From positions 1-54,275 of the forward strand of contig CALGAO010000077.1 of the NCBI GenBank assembly GCA_937957685.1: a DNA stretch of 54,275 nucleotides, written 5' to 3'. Made by a program: the position numbers and the translations under genes. Below, in pieces: positions 17,111 to 26,637 of the stretch. The notes under the pieces are model-generated. The model made no database searches, was not told the origin of the DNA, and worked only from the letters and a program-made list of their open reading frames with translations. Each line of letters starts with the position of its first letter. Position 1 is the first letter of the stretch. The DNA is from an uncultured Paenibacillaceae bacterium (GTDB taxonomy: Bacteria; Bacillota; Bacilli; Paenibacillales; DA-C8).

Positions 17111-18697
17111 TCAAGCCTTCACAAAGGCCGATTGCTCCGTGCGAAGCTCCAGCTTCGGTGACTTCTCCGAGATGATCCTGACATCCTCCGAGACGAGCGA
17201 GCGATGCCCGTACAGCTCGGTCGGATAGCGATTGTCGAAGCAGGCGGTGCACATGCCGCGGTTGAACTCCTGCCCGTCGCCGCGCCCGATCGCCGCCAGC
17301 AGCCCTTCATGGCTCAGGAAATGCAACGAATCGGCATTGATCGCCTGGCGGATCTCCTCCACCGACTTCTGCGCCGCGATCAGCTCCTTGCGGTCCGGCG
17401 TGTCGATCCCGTAGAAGCACGGGTTCATGAACGGCGGCGAGGAGATGCGCACATGCACTTCCTTCGCTCCCGCCTCGCGCAGCAGATTGACGATGCGCAG
17501 CGAGGTTGTGCCGCGCACGATCGAGTCGTCGATCATCACGACGCGCTTGCCTTCGACGACCTTGCGCACGGCGCTCAGCTTCATCTTCACGCCCTGCTCG
17601 CGAAGCGCCTGGCTCGGCTGGATGAACGTCCGCCCCATATAGCGGTTCTTGATCAGCCCGAGCTCATACGGGATGCCCGTCTGCTCCGCGTAGCCGATCG
17701 CCGCCGAGATGCTGGAATCCGGAACGCCGGTCACCACATCCGCGTCGATGAACGCTTCTATCGCCAGCTGCCTGCCCATCCGCTTGCGCGCCGAGTGGAT
17801 GTTCACCGAGTCGATATCCGAATCCGGCCTTGCAAAGTAGATATACTCCATCGCGCACACCGCCCGCCGCTTCTCGGCGGCGAACCGTTCGGAACGCAGC
17901 TCCGGCTTGCCGAGCTCCAGCACGAGCAGCTCGCCCGGCTCGATGTCGCGCACATGCTGCGCCCCGATCGCGTCAAAAGCGCACGTCTCGGAAGCGAATA
18001 CATAGGCATCTCCCAGCTTGCCCAGCACAAATGGTCTCAGCCCGTGCGGATCATTGGCCGCGATCAGCTTGTCGCGCGTCATGAACAGGAAGGCGTACGC
18101 GCCGTCCACCTGCTGCAGCGCCTCGCGCACCGCATCCACGATGTCGTCATGCTGCGAGCGGGCGATCAGATGCGCCACGACCTCCGTGTCACTCGACGTC
18201 TGGAAGATCGAGCCCTGGCGCTCCAAGCGTTTGCGCAGCTCCACCGCATTCACCAGGTTGCCGTTCGTGGCGATCGCGAGATCTCCTTCGCGGTACTTGA
18301 ATACGAGCGGCTGGGCGTTGACGATCTTGCTCTCGCCCGACGTCGAATAGCGGACATGCGCGATGCCCATCGCACCTTGCAGTCCGCTCATGATCTCGGT
18401 GTTGAAGATCTCCTTCACCAGCCCCATATCGCGGTGGTAGTGGAACTCCCGACCGTCCGAGACGCAGATGCCTGCGCTCTCCTGACCGCGATGCTGCAGC
18501 GCGTGAAGGCCGTAATAGGCGAGATGGGCCGCTTCCGGATGACCGAACACCCCGAAGACGCCGCACTCCTCGCGCAGCTTGTCGAAGAAAAAGTCATGAT
18601 CGTTCACGACGCCTTCATTGTAGTAATCCCCGGACCAGAGGGCGCGGCCGTGATCCGCCCCCCGTCCCCCTCCGGACCCGTTCACTTCATCAAACAT
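17111..18697 (-). CDS. purF: Amidophosphoribosyltransferase (glutamine PRPP amidotransferase)
   Basis: The 528-residue enzyme catalyses the committed step, PRPP plus glutamine to phosphoribosylamine. A 44-residue leader precedes the N-terminal nucleophile Cys45 (REECGVFGVFG), which must be exposed by propeptide removal, as in the B. subtilis enzyme (which has a shorter leader). The PRPP loop VVMIDDSIVRGTT lies near residue 380. Cysteines in AVCAMEYIYFARP, NPCFYGID and MCTAC correspond to the 4Fe-4S ligands of the oxygen-sensitive Bacillus enzyme. The start overlaps the end of purL by 16 bases, with GGAAGGATG as ribosome site. Confidence 0.96.
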   Translation of the reverse strand: MFDEVNGSGGGRGADHGRALWSGDYYNEGVVNDHDFFFDKLREECGVFGVFGHPEAAHLAYYGLHALQHRGQESAGICVSDGREFHYHRDMGLVKEIFNTEIMSGLQGAMGIAHVRYSTSGESKIVNAQPLVFKYREGDLAIATNGNLVNAVELRKRLERQGSIFQTSSDTEVVAHLIARSQHDDIVDAVREALQQVDGAYAFLFMTRDKLIAANDPHGLRPFVLGKLGDAYVFASETCAFDAIGAQHVRDIEPGELLVLELGKPELRSERFAAEKRRAVCAMEYIYFARPDSDIDSVNIHSARKRMGRQLAIEAFIDADVVTGVPDSSISAAIGYAEQTGIPYELGLIKNRYMGRTFIQPSQALREQGVKMKLSAVRKVVEGKRVVMIDDSIVRGTTSLRIVNLLREAGAKEVHVRISSPPFMNPCFYGIDTPDRKELIAAQKSVEEIRQAINADSLHFLSHEGLLAAIGRGDGQEFNRGMCTACFDNRYPTELYGHRSLVSEDVRIISEKSPKLELRTEQSAFVKA

Positions 18698-20925
18698 GGG
18701 ATCGCATCCTTCCAGACCTGGGCTAGCTGCTTGACAGGAGCGTCTACCGCCTGGCGGCCGTTCACTCCGATCTTCAGATCGTTTCCTCTTACCGTTCCGA
18801 TCCTCGTGACCGGCACGCCTGCTTCCCGCACCTTCCGCTCCAGTTCATCCGCCTTGTCCGGTTTGGCCGAGAGGATCACGCGGGACTGGCTCTCGCTGAA
18901 CAGCGCGAAGTCCGCGCGCAGCTCCGTCGCGATCTCCACCTCAGCGCCGAGGCCGCCGCTGATGCAGCTTTCGGCCAGGGCAACGGCCAATCCGCCGTCG
19001 GACAGGTCATGCGCCGACGCGACCAGACCCGACTGGATCGCATCCAGCACCGCGTCCTGCATGCGCTTCTCCACATCCAGGTCGATCATCGGCGGGCGGC
19101 CTTCCGTCACGCCGTGGATCACATACTGGAATTCGCTCCCGCCCAGCTCCGCCTTCGTCTCGCCGAGCAGGAAGATGACGTCGCCTTCCGCCTTGAAGCC
19201 TTGCGTCGTAATATGATCAAGATCATGCACCAGACCGACCATGCCGATGACCGGCGTCGGGTAGATGGCGCCTTTCGAATTCTCGTTATACAAGCTGACA
19301 TTGCCGCCGATGACCGGCGTGCCGAACTTCTCGCAAGCCTCGCTGATGCCGTCGACCGCCTTCTCCAGCTGCCAGAACACCTCCGGCTTCTCCGGGCTGC
19401 CGAAGTTCAGATTGTCCGTGATCGCCAGCGGCTCCGCGCCGGAGCAGACGACGTTGCGCGCCGCTTCCGCCAGCGCGATCTTGCCGCCGACCTCCGGATC
19501 GAGGTACACGTAGCGGCCGTTGCAGTCCGTCGTCATGGCGATCGCCTTGCGCGTGCCCGGCACCATGACGACTGCCGCGTCCGAGCCCGGCCAGACCGCC
19601 GTGCTCGTGCGCACCATGTAGTCGTACTGGCTGTACACCCACTCCTTGCTGGCGATCGACGGGGAAGCGAGCAGCCTCAGCAGCGCATCCTGCACGTCGG
19701 CCACCTCCGGATAGCGGGTGGTGTCCACCGAGGCGTTCTTCACATAGTATTCCGGAATGCGCGACGGCTTGTGATACACCGGACATTCGTCGACCAGCGC
19801 GCGCACCGGGATGTCGCCCACGACCTCGCCATCCTTGATCAGGCGGAGACGGCCGTCATCCGTCACGCGGCCGACTTTCACGCAGGGGAGACCCCAGCGC
19901 TCGAAGATCGCCTTGGCCTGCTCTTCCTTGTCCGGCTCGACGACGAACAGCATGCGCTCCTGCGACTCCGACAGCATCATCTCATACGCTGTCATGCCCG
20001 TCTCACGCTGCGGCACGAGGTCGAGGTTGAGCTCCATGCCGTTGCCCGCCTTGCTCGCCATCTCCGAGCTGGAGCAGGTGAGACCGGCCGCGCCCATGTC
20101 CTGGATGCCGACGACGATGCCCGCGTTGATCAGCTCGAGGCAGGCCTCCATGACGAGCTTCTCCATGAACGGGTCGCCGACCTGCACGGCAGGACGCTTC
20201 GCTTCCGACTCCTCCGTCAGCTCCTCCGAAGCGAAGGTCGCGCCGTGGATGCCGTCGCGGCCGGTTGCCGGTCCGACATAGAACACCGGGTTGCCGATGC
20301 CCTGGGCGACGCCCTTCTGGATCTTGTCGTGCTCGATGATGCCGACGCACATCGCGTTGACGAGCGGATTGCCCTCATAGCTCTCGTCGAACATCACCTC
20401 GCCGCCAACGGTCGGGATGCCGACGCAGTTGCCGTACCCGGCGATGCCCGCCACGACGTTCTCGAACAGATACTTCACCCGCTCGTTCGTCAGCTTGCCG
20501 AAGCGCAGCGAGTTGAGCAGCGCCACCGGACGCGCGCCCATCGAGAAGATGTCGCGGATGATGCCGCCGACACCTGTGGCCGCGCCCTGATACGGCTCGA
20601 TCGCCGATGGGTGGTTATGGCTTTCGATCTTGAAGCATACCGCAAGATTGTCGCCGATATCGACGACGCCAGCGCCTTCCCCGGGCCCTACGAGCACCCG
20701 CGGCCCCTTCGTCGGGAACTTGCGCAGCACCGGCTTGGAGTTCTTGTACGAGCAATGCTCTGACCACATGACGCTGAACACGCCGATCTCCGTATAATTC
20801 GGCTTCCGCCCGAGGAAACCGCAGATCAACGCGTACTCATCGTCGGTGACGCCCATTTGCCTGTAGATTTTCTGTTCGGCGATCTGCTGCGCCGTCGGTT
20901 CCTTAGCGGACACTTGCTGCGCCAT
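18682..20925 (-). CDS. purL: Phosphoribosylformylglycinamidine synthase II
   Basis: The 747-residue protein is the ATP-dependent synthase subunit of the three-part FGAM synthase (PurL-PurQ-PurS) that converts FGAR and glutamine to FGAM. The size is that of the small Gram-positive PurL. Motifs include MWSEHCSYKNSKPVLRKFPT, FKIESHNHPSAIEPYQGAATGVGGI, VGIQDMGAAGLTCSSSEMA and SDGGLAVALAES. Its ATG at 20925 (GGAGGGA site) overlaps purQ by 23 bases, and its end overlaps purF by 16 bases, so these genes are tightly coupled. Confidence 0.98.
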   Translation of the reverse strand: MAQQVSAKEPTAQQIAEQKIYRQMGVTDDEYALICGFLGRKPNYTEIGVFSVMWSEHCSYKNSKPVLRKFPTKGPRVLVGPGEGAGVVDIGDNLAVCFKIESHNHPSAIEPYQGAATGVGGIIRDIFSMGARPVALLNSLRFGKLTNERVKYLFENVVAGIAGYGNCVGIPTVGGEVMFDESYEGNPLVNAMCVGIIEHDKIQKGVAQGIGNPVFYVGPATGRDGIHGATFASEELTEESEAKRPAVQVGDPFMEKLVMEACLELINAGIVVGIQDMGAAGLTCSSSEMASKAGNGMELNLDLVPQRETGMTAYEMMLSESQERMLFVVEPDKEEQAKAIFERWGLPCVKVGRVTDDGRLRLIKDGEVVGDIPVRALVDECPVYHKPSRIPEYYVKNASVDTTRYPEVADVQDALLRLLASPSIASKEWVYSQYDYMVRTSTAVWPGSDAAVVMVPGTRKAIAMTTDCNGRYVYLDPEVGGKIALAEAARNVVCSGAEPLAITDNLNFGSPEKPEVFWQLEKAVDGISEACEKFGTPVIGGNVSLYNENSKGAIYPTPVIGMVGLVHDLDHITTQGFKAEGDVIFLLGETKAELGGSEFQYVIHGVTEGRPPMIDLDVEKRMQDAVLDAIQSGLVASAHDLSDGGLAVALAESCISGGLGAEVEIATELRADFALFSESQSRVILSAKPDKADELERKVREAGVPVTRIGTVRGNDLKIGVNGRQAVDAPVKQLAQVWKDAIPCLMK

Positions 20926-21595
20926 GTTTCTCCCTCCAAGCGTTTAGTACGGATGTGAACATCCTCTTGCCGTCCTCCGAGCCGAGCAGTTTGTGGATCG
21001 CCCGCTCCGGATGCGGCATCATGCCGACCACATTGCCCTGTTCGTTGCAGATGCCCGCGATATCGTCCACGGAGCCGTTCGGATTCTCTCCCGCATAGCG
21101 GAACACGATCCGGTTCTCCGCCTTCAGCTTCGCCAGCGTCTCCTCGTCGCAGTAGTAATTGCCTTCGCCGTGCGCGATCGGGATGTCGATCAATTCGCCG
21201 ACCGCGTAATCGCGGGTGAACGCTGTCGTGTTGTTCTCCACGCGCAGCATGGCTCTCTGGCAGCGGAACTTCAGCGACTCGTTGCGCCGCATCGCTCCGG
21301 GCAGCAGCCCGCTCTCGAGCAGGATCTGGAAGCCGTTGCAGATGCCGATCACATACTTGCCAGCTTCGGCCGCCTTCTGCACCTCGCTCATCACCGGTGC
21401 GAACCTGGCGATCGCGCCGCTCCGCAGATAGTCCCCGTAAGAGAATCCTCCCGGGATGATGATCGCATCATATCGGGACAGGTCAGTCGCCGTATGGAAC
21501 ACATAGTCTACCGGTTGCCCGATCGTCTGCTCGACCGCCTTGTAGCAGTCGATATCGCAGTTCGAGCCGGGAAACACTAGCACGGCAAAGTTCAT
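20903..21595 (-). CDS. purQ: Phosphoribosylformylglycinamidine synthase glutaminase subunit
   Basis: About 230 residues from the ATG at 21595 (GGGAG site; MNFAVLVFPGSNCDIDCY is the typical PurQ start, although the frame is open to 21670). This class I glutamine amidotransferase subunit supplies ammonia to PurL. The nucleophile Cys is in VIGICNGFQILLE, and His/Glu are in GMMPHPERA near the C terminus. Its 3' end overlaps purL by 23 bases; purS lies 122 bases upstream. Confidence 0.97.
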   Translation of the reverse strand: MNFAVLVFPGSNCDIDCYKAVEQTIGQPVDYVFHTATDLSRYDAIIIPGGFSYGDYLRSGAIARFAPVMSEVQKAAEAGKYVIGICNGFQILLESGLLPGAMRRNESLKFRCQRAMLRVENNTTAFTRDYAVGELIDIPIAHGEGNYYCDEETLAKLKAENRIVFRYAGENPNGSVDDIAGICNEQGNVVGMMPHPERAIHKLLGSEDGKRMFTSVLNAWREKHGAASVR

Positions 21596-21717
21596 GGAGC
21601 ACTCTCCCTTTCGTTCGTATGATCGTGTATGGATGGCGCCTGGCCTGCTCCGTCCGGCCCCGAGCTTCATCGGGCCGCAAGTTCGGCTTGCTCACACCGG
21701 CGCCGCCCTGGATTTCC

Positions 21718-21966
21718 TCACGCTTCCTGCAGTTCGAATCGGTAGTCCTCGATGACCGTATTGGCCAGCAGCTTCTCGCACATCGCCCTGACTCTCTCCT
21801 CGGCCGCCGCGCGGTCGCCTGTATTCAGATTCAGTTCCATGTACTTGCCGATGCGGACCGACTCCACCTCGTCGAAGCCCATGGAGTGAAGTGCGCCTTG
21901 CACGGCCTTTCCTTGCGGATCCAGAACATTTTCCTTGATCGTCACATAGACAGTCGCTTTGAACAT
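21718..21966 (-). CDS. purS: Phosphoribosylformylglycinamidine synthase subunit PurS
   Basis: The 82-residue protein is the small scaffold subunit that bridges PurL and PurQ. The start MFKATVYVTIKENVLDPQGK and the middle FDEVESVRIGKYMELNL are family signatures, and the length is normal (about 80-84). The ATG has an AGGGGG site. It lies between purC and purQ, as in B. subtilis. Confidence 0.95.
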   Translation of the reverse strand: MFKATVYVTIKENVLDPQGKAVQGALHSMGFDEVESVRIGKYMELNLNTGDRAAAEERVRAMCEKLLANTVIEDYRFELQEA

Positions 21967-22075
21967 GGACAGGTGCCCCCTGACTCTTAATAGTGATCAA
22001 TGATATATGGAATAAATGAAAAGACCCCATCAACACTCATGCCATCCTTTACCCGACATTCATATCCTTGCAAGC

Positions 22076-22972
22076 TCATGCGAGCGTGATGCCCGTCAGG
22101 CGCCGCAGAATGTCCCGATACCTGGCGGATGTCTCCTCCACCACTTGCGGCGGCAGCGGCGCGGGCTTCGACACCTTGTCCCAATCCGAATTCGCCAGAT
22201 AGATGCGCACCGGCTCCTTGTCCATGCTGTCGATGTCGATATCCAGCGCATAGTTCTCCACCGCCCAGTAGCGGGACGAGTCCGGCGTGAAGATCTCGTC
22301 GATCAGGATGAGCTCGCCGTCCAGCAGCCCGAACTCGAACTTCGTGTCGGCGAGGATGATGCCGTGCTGCTCGCAGTAGCTCTGGGCATAGCGGTACAGC
22401 TCCAGGCTGCACGCCTGCAATTTCTCCGTCAGCTCGGCTCCGACCAGTTCCCTCATCCGTTCGATCGGGATGTCTTCGTCGTGGCCGACGTCGTTCTTCG
22501 CCGACGGGGTGAAGATCGGTTCCGGCAGCTTCTCGTTCTTGCGCAGGCCAGCGGGAAGCTTAATGCCGTTAATCTCGCCGCTCTTCACATATTGCCGCCA
22601 GCCTCCGCCGGTGACATATCCGCGGACGATGCATTCGATGTCGATCCGCTCGGCCTTCTTCGCCACCATGATGCGGTTCTTCATCACTTCCGGGTCGGTG
22701 ATGATGCCCTCCAGCTTCGTCACATCGCAATGAACGACGTGGTTCGGCATCAGCCCGGCCGTCTGCTCGAACCAGAACTTGCTGACGAGATTGAGCACAT
22801 TGCCCTTGTCCGGCACCGCCGGCTCGAGGATAAAGTCAAAGGCCGAGATGCGGTCCGTCACCGCGATCAGATAATGCTCGCCCAGATCATACATTTCCCG
22901 CACCTTGCCCTTGTATGCGAGCGGAGCGTTCACATACGGCTGCGCGGTTGAGATGGCTTGTGTCGACTGCAT
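22076..22972 (-). CDS. purC: Phosphoribosylaminoimidazole-succinocarboxamide synthase (SAICAR synthetase)
   Basis: The 298-residue enzyme ligates aspartate to CAIR with ATP. The substrate signatures are visible: GKVREMYDLGEHYLIAVTDR, ECIVRGYVTGGGWRQY and ADTKFEFGLLDGELILIDEIFTPDSSRY. It belongs to the longer class (about 290-300 residues) rather than the roughly 237-residue E. coli/B. subtilis form. It lies 55 bases downstream of purB. Confidence 0.96.
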   Translation of the reverse strand: MQSTQAISTAQPYVNAPLAYKGKVREMYDLGEHYLIAVTDRISAFDFILEPAVPDKGNVLNLVSKFWFEQTAGLMPNHVVHCDVTKLEGIITDPEVMKNRIMVAKKAERIDIECIVRGYVTGGGWRQYVKSGEINGIKLPAGLRKNEKLPEPIFTPSAKNDVGHDEDIPIERMRELVGAELTEKLQACSLELYRYAQSYCEQHGIILADTKFEFGLLDGELILIDEIFTPDSSRYWAVENYALDIDIDSMDKEPVRIYLANSDWDKVSKPAPLPPQVVEETSARYRDILRRLTGITLA

Positions 22973-23027
22973 GTTCTCATCCCTTGTCGATGGTATTGGT
23001 ATGGATAAAGCAGGCTTCTGTCAGTTA

Positions 23028-24323
23028 TCAGATCAGTTCCAGCCGGCGGAAGATCGTGTCCACATGCTTCAGATGCCAGCTCGGATCGAAACAATCGTCC
23101 AGCTCCTCCTTCGACAGATGCTTCATGATCACTTCATCCGATTCCAGGATGTCGCGGAACGAACGCTGTTCCTCCCACGCCCGCATCGCGCGCGGCTGCA
23201 CCGTGTCATACGCCTGCTCGCGGCTCATGCCCTTGTCGATCAGCTTCGTCATGACGCGGCCGGAGAACGGCAGGCCGAAGGTCCGCTCGAGGTTGCGCTT
23301 CATGTTCTCCGGGAACACCGTCAGATTCCTGATGATGTTGCCGAGACGGTTCAGCATGTAGTTCAGAAGCTGCGTGGCATCCGGCAGGATGACCCGCTCC
23401 ACGGACGAATGCGAGATGTCCCGTTCATGCCAGAGCGGCACGTTCTCGTAAGCGGAGATCATATGGCCGCGGATGACGCGGGCCAGCCCGGAGATGTTCT
23501 CGCAGCCGATCGGGTTGCGCTTGTGCGGCATCGCCGACGATCCCTTCTGCCCCTTGGCGAACGGCTCCTCCACCTCGCGGAACTCGCTCTTCTGCAGCGC
23601 GCGGATCTCGGTTGCGAACTTGTCGAGCGAGGTGGCGACGAGCGCCAGCGTCGCCATGTATTCGGCATGCCGGTCGCGCTGCAGCGTCTGCGTGGAGATC
23701 GGCGCCGGCTTGAGGCCGAGCTTGCGGCAGACATATTCCTCGACGCGCGGGTCGATGTTCGCGTAGGTGCCGACCGCGCCGGAGATCTTGCCGTATTGCA
23801 CGCCGTCGGCCGCGTGTCTGAAGCGCTCGAGATTGCGCTTCATCTCTTCGTACCAGAGCGCCAGCTTCAGCCCGAAGGTGGTCGGCTCGGCGTGCACGCC
23901 GTGGGTGCGGCCCATCATGACCGTGTCCTTGTACTTGACCGCCTGTGCGCGCAGGATGTCGATGAAGTTCAGGATATCCTTCTCGAGGATCGCATTGGCC
24001 TGCTTCAGCAGGTAGCCGTTCGCCGTGTCGACGACGTCCGTCGAGGTCAGGCCGTAGTGCACCCATTTGCGCTCTTCGCCCAGCGTCTCCGATACGGCGC
24101 GCGTGAAGGCGATGACGTCGTGACGCGTCTCCTGCTCGATCTCATAGATTCGATCGATGTTGAAGCTGGCGTTGGCGCGCAGCTTCTCGACATCCTCCTT
24201 CGGAATGACGCCCAGCTCGGCCCAGGCTTCGCAGGAGCAGAGCTCCACCTCCAGCCACGCCTTGAATTTGTTCTCCTCAGTCCATATGGCTGCCATCTCT
24301 GGTCTGGTGTAACGTTGGATCAT
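23028..24323 (-). CDS. purB: Adenylosuccinate lyase
   Basis: 431 residues from the ATG at 24323 (GGAGGAA six bases upstream; MIQRYTRPEMAAIWTEENKF is the standard start). It cleaves SAICAR to AICAR and adenylosuccinate to AMP. The fumarase/aspartase-superfamily signature GSSAMPHKRNPIGCENISGLAR is present, with the catalytic loop Ser in GSSAMPHKRN and the catalytic His in GRTHGVHAEPT. The length equals that of B. subtilis PurB. A 314-base gap lies between purK and this gene. Confidence 0.97.
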   Translation of the reverse strand: MIQRYTRPEMAAIWTEENKFKAWLEVELCSCEAWAELGVIPKEDVEKLRANASFNIDRIYEIEQETRHDVIAFTRAVSETLGEERKWVHYGLTSTDVVDTANGYLLKQANAILEKDILNFIDILRAQAVKYKDTVMMGRTHGVHAEPTTFGLKLALWYEEMKRNLERFRHAADGVQYGKISGAVGTYANIDPRVEEYVCRKLGLKPAPISTQTLQRDRHAEYMATLALVATSLDKFATEIRALQKSEFREVEEPFAKGQKGSSAMPHKRNPIGCENISGLARVIRGHMISAYENVPLWHERDISHSSVERVILPDATQLLNYMLNRLGNIIRNLTVFPENMKRNLERTFGLPFSGRVMTKLIDKGMSREQAYDTVQPRAMRAWEEQRSFRDILESDEVIMKHLSKEELDDCFDPSWHLKHVDTIFRRLELI

Positions 24324-24637
24324 GCAAGGTTCCTCCAGGTTCAATGATGATATGAAGATGGATCAGACTGGCGCGGGTTGCTTCGGCCAGTCGTCCATTA
24401 TCTGTCTCTATCAGTCCGTAACGGTCATATTGTTCGTTGATTGATCTGGCGATATGCGGCCATGCGGCGTACGATCCCTTTCCTCTGGCAATGTCGCTTC
24501 GCCAGTCGGAGATTCCATCCGCAAGCCTCCGATCCGCACCGGAACTGGTCTGCATCAGGCTGATGGCCGCGTCTGACCGACTCTCGCATCTTATCGGCCC
24601 TCTGACCGCTCCCAATCTCATCTGCGCCCGCTTGCCA
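24324..24637. other. 314-bp gap between purK and purB
   Basis: Nothing convincing is seen. A minus-strand frame crosses the whole gap and overlaps both neighbours, but it has no ribosome site and an arginine/serine-rich composition. No hairpin with a T-run or promoter pair was identified. Confidence 0.4.
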
Positions 24638-26005
24638 TCAGCGCCAGATCCCCGATTGTTCGATCCAGGCGAGCGCTCGCTCGACGTCATCCGTGAGCAG
24701 GTTCACATGCCCCATCTTGCGTCCCTTCTTCGCCTCGGCCTTGCCGTACAGATGCACCTTCGCCGTGATGCCTTGCGTGCGCTCCAGCTCCGCTTCGCCG
24801 CCGGTCGCGATCCAGTCCAGCAGCGGCTGCAGATGCTCGCCCAGCACATTCACCATCACCACCGGCGTCATGAGCTCGGTCGAGGTCAGCGGCAGGTCGC
24901 AGATCGCGCGCACATGCTGTTCGAACTGCGACGTTCGGCAAGCTTCCATCGTATAATGCCCCGAGTTGTGCGGGCGCGGCGCCAGTTCATTGACGTAGAG
25001 CCGGCCGTCCGCGGTCAGGAACATCTCCACCGCGACCAGTCCGACAACCTCAAGCGACTCCGCAATATTTAGCGCCATGCGCCTGGCCTGCTCGACAATT
25101 TCCCAGGAAATACGAGCGGGCGCAATCGAAATGTGCAGGATATTATTCACGTGGATATTCTCCGCCGGCGGGAAGGTGACCACTTCACCGCCTGGCGAGC
25201 GCGCGGCGATCACCGAGATCTCCTTGTCGAAATGGATAAACTTCTCAAGCACGAGCTCGCTTCCAGACCTTGACAGAGCCTCATACGCTTCCGTCAGCTG
25301 GCTCTGCTCGCGGATGACGTATTGCCCTTTGCCGTCATATCCGCCTGTTGCCGTTTTCAACACGCAGGGCAAGCCCAGTCTCGCCGCTTCCCGTTCGAGA
25401 TCCTCAAGGCTGGTGATCGGCGCATAGGGCGCAACGGACACGCCGGCCGACTCGACCGCCCGCTTCTCGCGCAGCCTGTGCTGCGTCGTGTACAACAGCT
25501 CGCTGCCCTGGGGGACGTAGGATTCCTCCATCAGCATCGCCGCGACGCCTGCGTCGACATTCTCGAACTCGTAGGTGATCACATCCGACAATCTGGCAAG
25601 CTCACGCGCCGCTTCCCGATCGTCATATCTGGCCGTGATCTGCCTGTCTGCCGCCTGACCGCAGGGCGCATCCGGCGTCGGATCGAGCGTGACGAAGCGA
25701 TAACCCATGGCCCGTCCGGCAAGCGCCAGCATCCGGCCGAGCTGGCCGCCACCCAGAACGCCGATCGTTGAACCCGGCAATATTCGCCTGCTCTGCGGCT
25801 TGGCAGGATGGGTCTTGTGCAGTTGTTGGTTTTCCGAATTCATTGTGTCACCATTTTCCGCAGTCCTGCTATCTTTCATGGTTCTCTCTCTGAGCCTGTT
25901 CTCTCCGGTCATGTGCTCTCTGTTCCTGTTCTCTCCGGTTCCGTTCTGTTCTGCTCCACTCTTATCCGCATGGCTTGCCACATTCTTGCTTGCGTCCCGA
26001 CTCAC
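24638..26005 (-). CDS. purK: 5-(carboxyamino)imidazole ribonucleotide synthase
   Basis: ATP-grasp enzyme that carboxylates AIR to N5-CAIR. The core begins at about residue 75 (GSTIGVLGGGQLGRMLALAG) and contains ITYEFENVDA, LKTATGGYDGKGQYVI, VEMFLTADGRLYVNELAPRPHNSGHYT. The open frame gives 455 residues from the ATG at 26005, three bases after purE, adding about 70 polar residues that are unusual for PurK (about 375-400). That extension includes a 30-bp tandem duplication (TGENRNREHM then TGENRLRERTM). Internal ATGs at several points could be the true start; none has a clearly superior ribosome site. Confidence 0.93.
   Translation of the reverse strand: MSRDASKNVASHADKSGAEQNGTGENRNREHMTGENRLRERTMKDSRTAENGDTMNSENQQLHKTHPAKPQSRRILPGSTIGVLGGGQLGRMLALAGRAMGYRFVTLDPTPDAPCGQAADRQITARYDDREAARELARLSDVITYEFENVDAGVAAMLMEESYVPQGSELLYTTQHRLREKRAVESAGVSVAPYAPITSLEDLEREAARLGLPCVLKTATGGYDGKGQYVIREQSQLTEAYEALSRSGSELVLEKFIHFDKEISVIAARSPGGEVVTFPPAENIHVNNILHISIAPARISWEIVEQARRMALNIAESLEVVGLVAVEMFLTADGRLYVNELAPRPHNSGHYTMEACRTSQFEQHVRAICDLPLTSTELMTPVVMVNVLGEHLQPLLDWIATGGEAELERTQGITAKVHLYGKAEAKKGRKMGHVNLLTDDVERALAWIEQSGIWR
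25886..25939. repeat. In-frame 30-bp tandem duplication in the purK 5' region
   Basis: Two copies of a 24-base core (25886-25909 and 25916-25939) match at 22 of 24 positions with a 30-base period, adding exactly ten codons. They encode TGEN-R-x-RE repeats upstream of the conserved PurK domain. Confidence 0.75.
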
Positions 26006-26008
26006 CGC

Positions 26009-26506
26009 CTATTCCTCCGCCCCCAGCGAGTCGCTGACCGCCAGCACCTTCTGCTTCATGTTCTCTCGCCACGCGACCAGCCGCCGCTGGACTTCCCGGT
26101 CCGTGCTTCCGATGATCTGCGCTGCGAGAAGGCCCGCGTTGGTCGCTCCGGCCTTGCCGATCGCCACCGTGGCCACCGGCACGCCGCCCGGCATCTGCAC
26201 GATCGACAGGAGCGAATCCAGTCCGTTCAGATTCGATGATTTCACCGGCACTCCGATCACCGGCAAGACCGTCTTCGCCGCCACCATCCCCGGCAGATGC
26301 GCCGCCCCTCCGGCACCGGCCACGATCACGCGCAACCCGCGCTCGACAGCCGTCTCCGCGTACTCGAACATCAGATCCGGCGTGCGATGAGCGGAGACAA
26401 CCTTCTTCTCATATGGGATGCCCAGCTCATCCAGCACGTCGCAAGCATGCTTCATCGTCTCCCAATCGGAGGTGCTGCCCATGATAACACCGACCAAAGC
26501 AGACAT
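26009..26506 (-). CDS. purE: N5-carboxyaminoimidazole ribonucleotide mutase
   Basis: 165 residues from the ATG at 26506, with an AGAAGGG site; the protein starts MSALVGVIMGSTSDWETMKHA, the class I PurE signature. The active-site segments VVSAHRTPDLMFEYA and GAGGAAHLPGMVAA are intact. It moves the carboxyl from N5 to C4 of AIR and works with PurK. It is the first gene of the 12-gene operon, behind PurR-box-like sites and a strong promoter. The frame remains open upstream to an ATG at 26626, almost at the predicted transcription start; that extension is probably not translated. Confidence 0.96.
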   Translation of the reverse strand: MSALVGVIMGSTSDWETMKHACDVLDELGIPYEKKVVSAHRTPDLMFEYAETAVERGLRVIVAGAGGAAHLPGMVAAKTVLPVIGVPVKSSNLNGLDSLLSIVQMPGGVPVATVAIGKAGATNAGLLAAQIIGSTDREVQRRLVAWRENMKQKVLAVSDSLGAEE

Positions 26507-26637
26507 CAGATACCCTTCTTTCGTTTCATCTATGGCACCATCGAAACCGCCAAGCGCCTGAGTCTTCGTTGTTTCATGCGGCTTTCCCGGCCATGGCGCC
26601 CGATCGATTTCGTTAGCCTTTTTCATTCAACATGGAT

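Noticed and set aside
17204..19216. Long plus-strand open frame of about 670 codons opposite purF and purL
   Set aside because: Antisense to two highly conserved enzymes, low-complexity Arg/His/Leu composition and no ribosome site.
19009..20763. Plus-strand open frame of about 580 codons opposite purL
   Set aside because: Antisense shadow of purL with Arg/His/Asp-rich composition.
24277..24690. 137-codon minus-strand frame between purK and purB
   Set aside because: Overlaps both enzyme genes, has no ribosome site and is Arg/Ser/Gly-rich without motifs.
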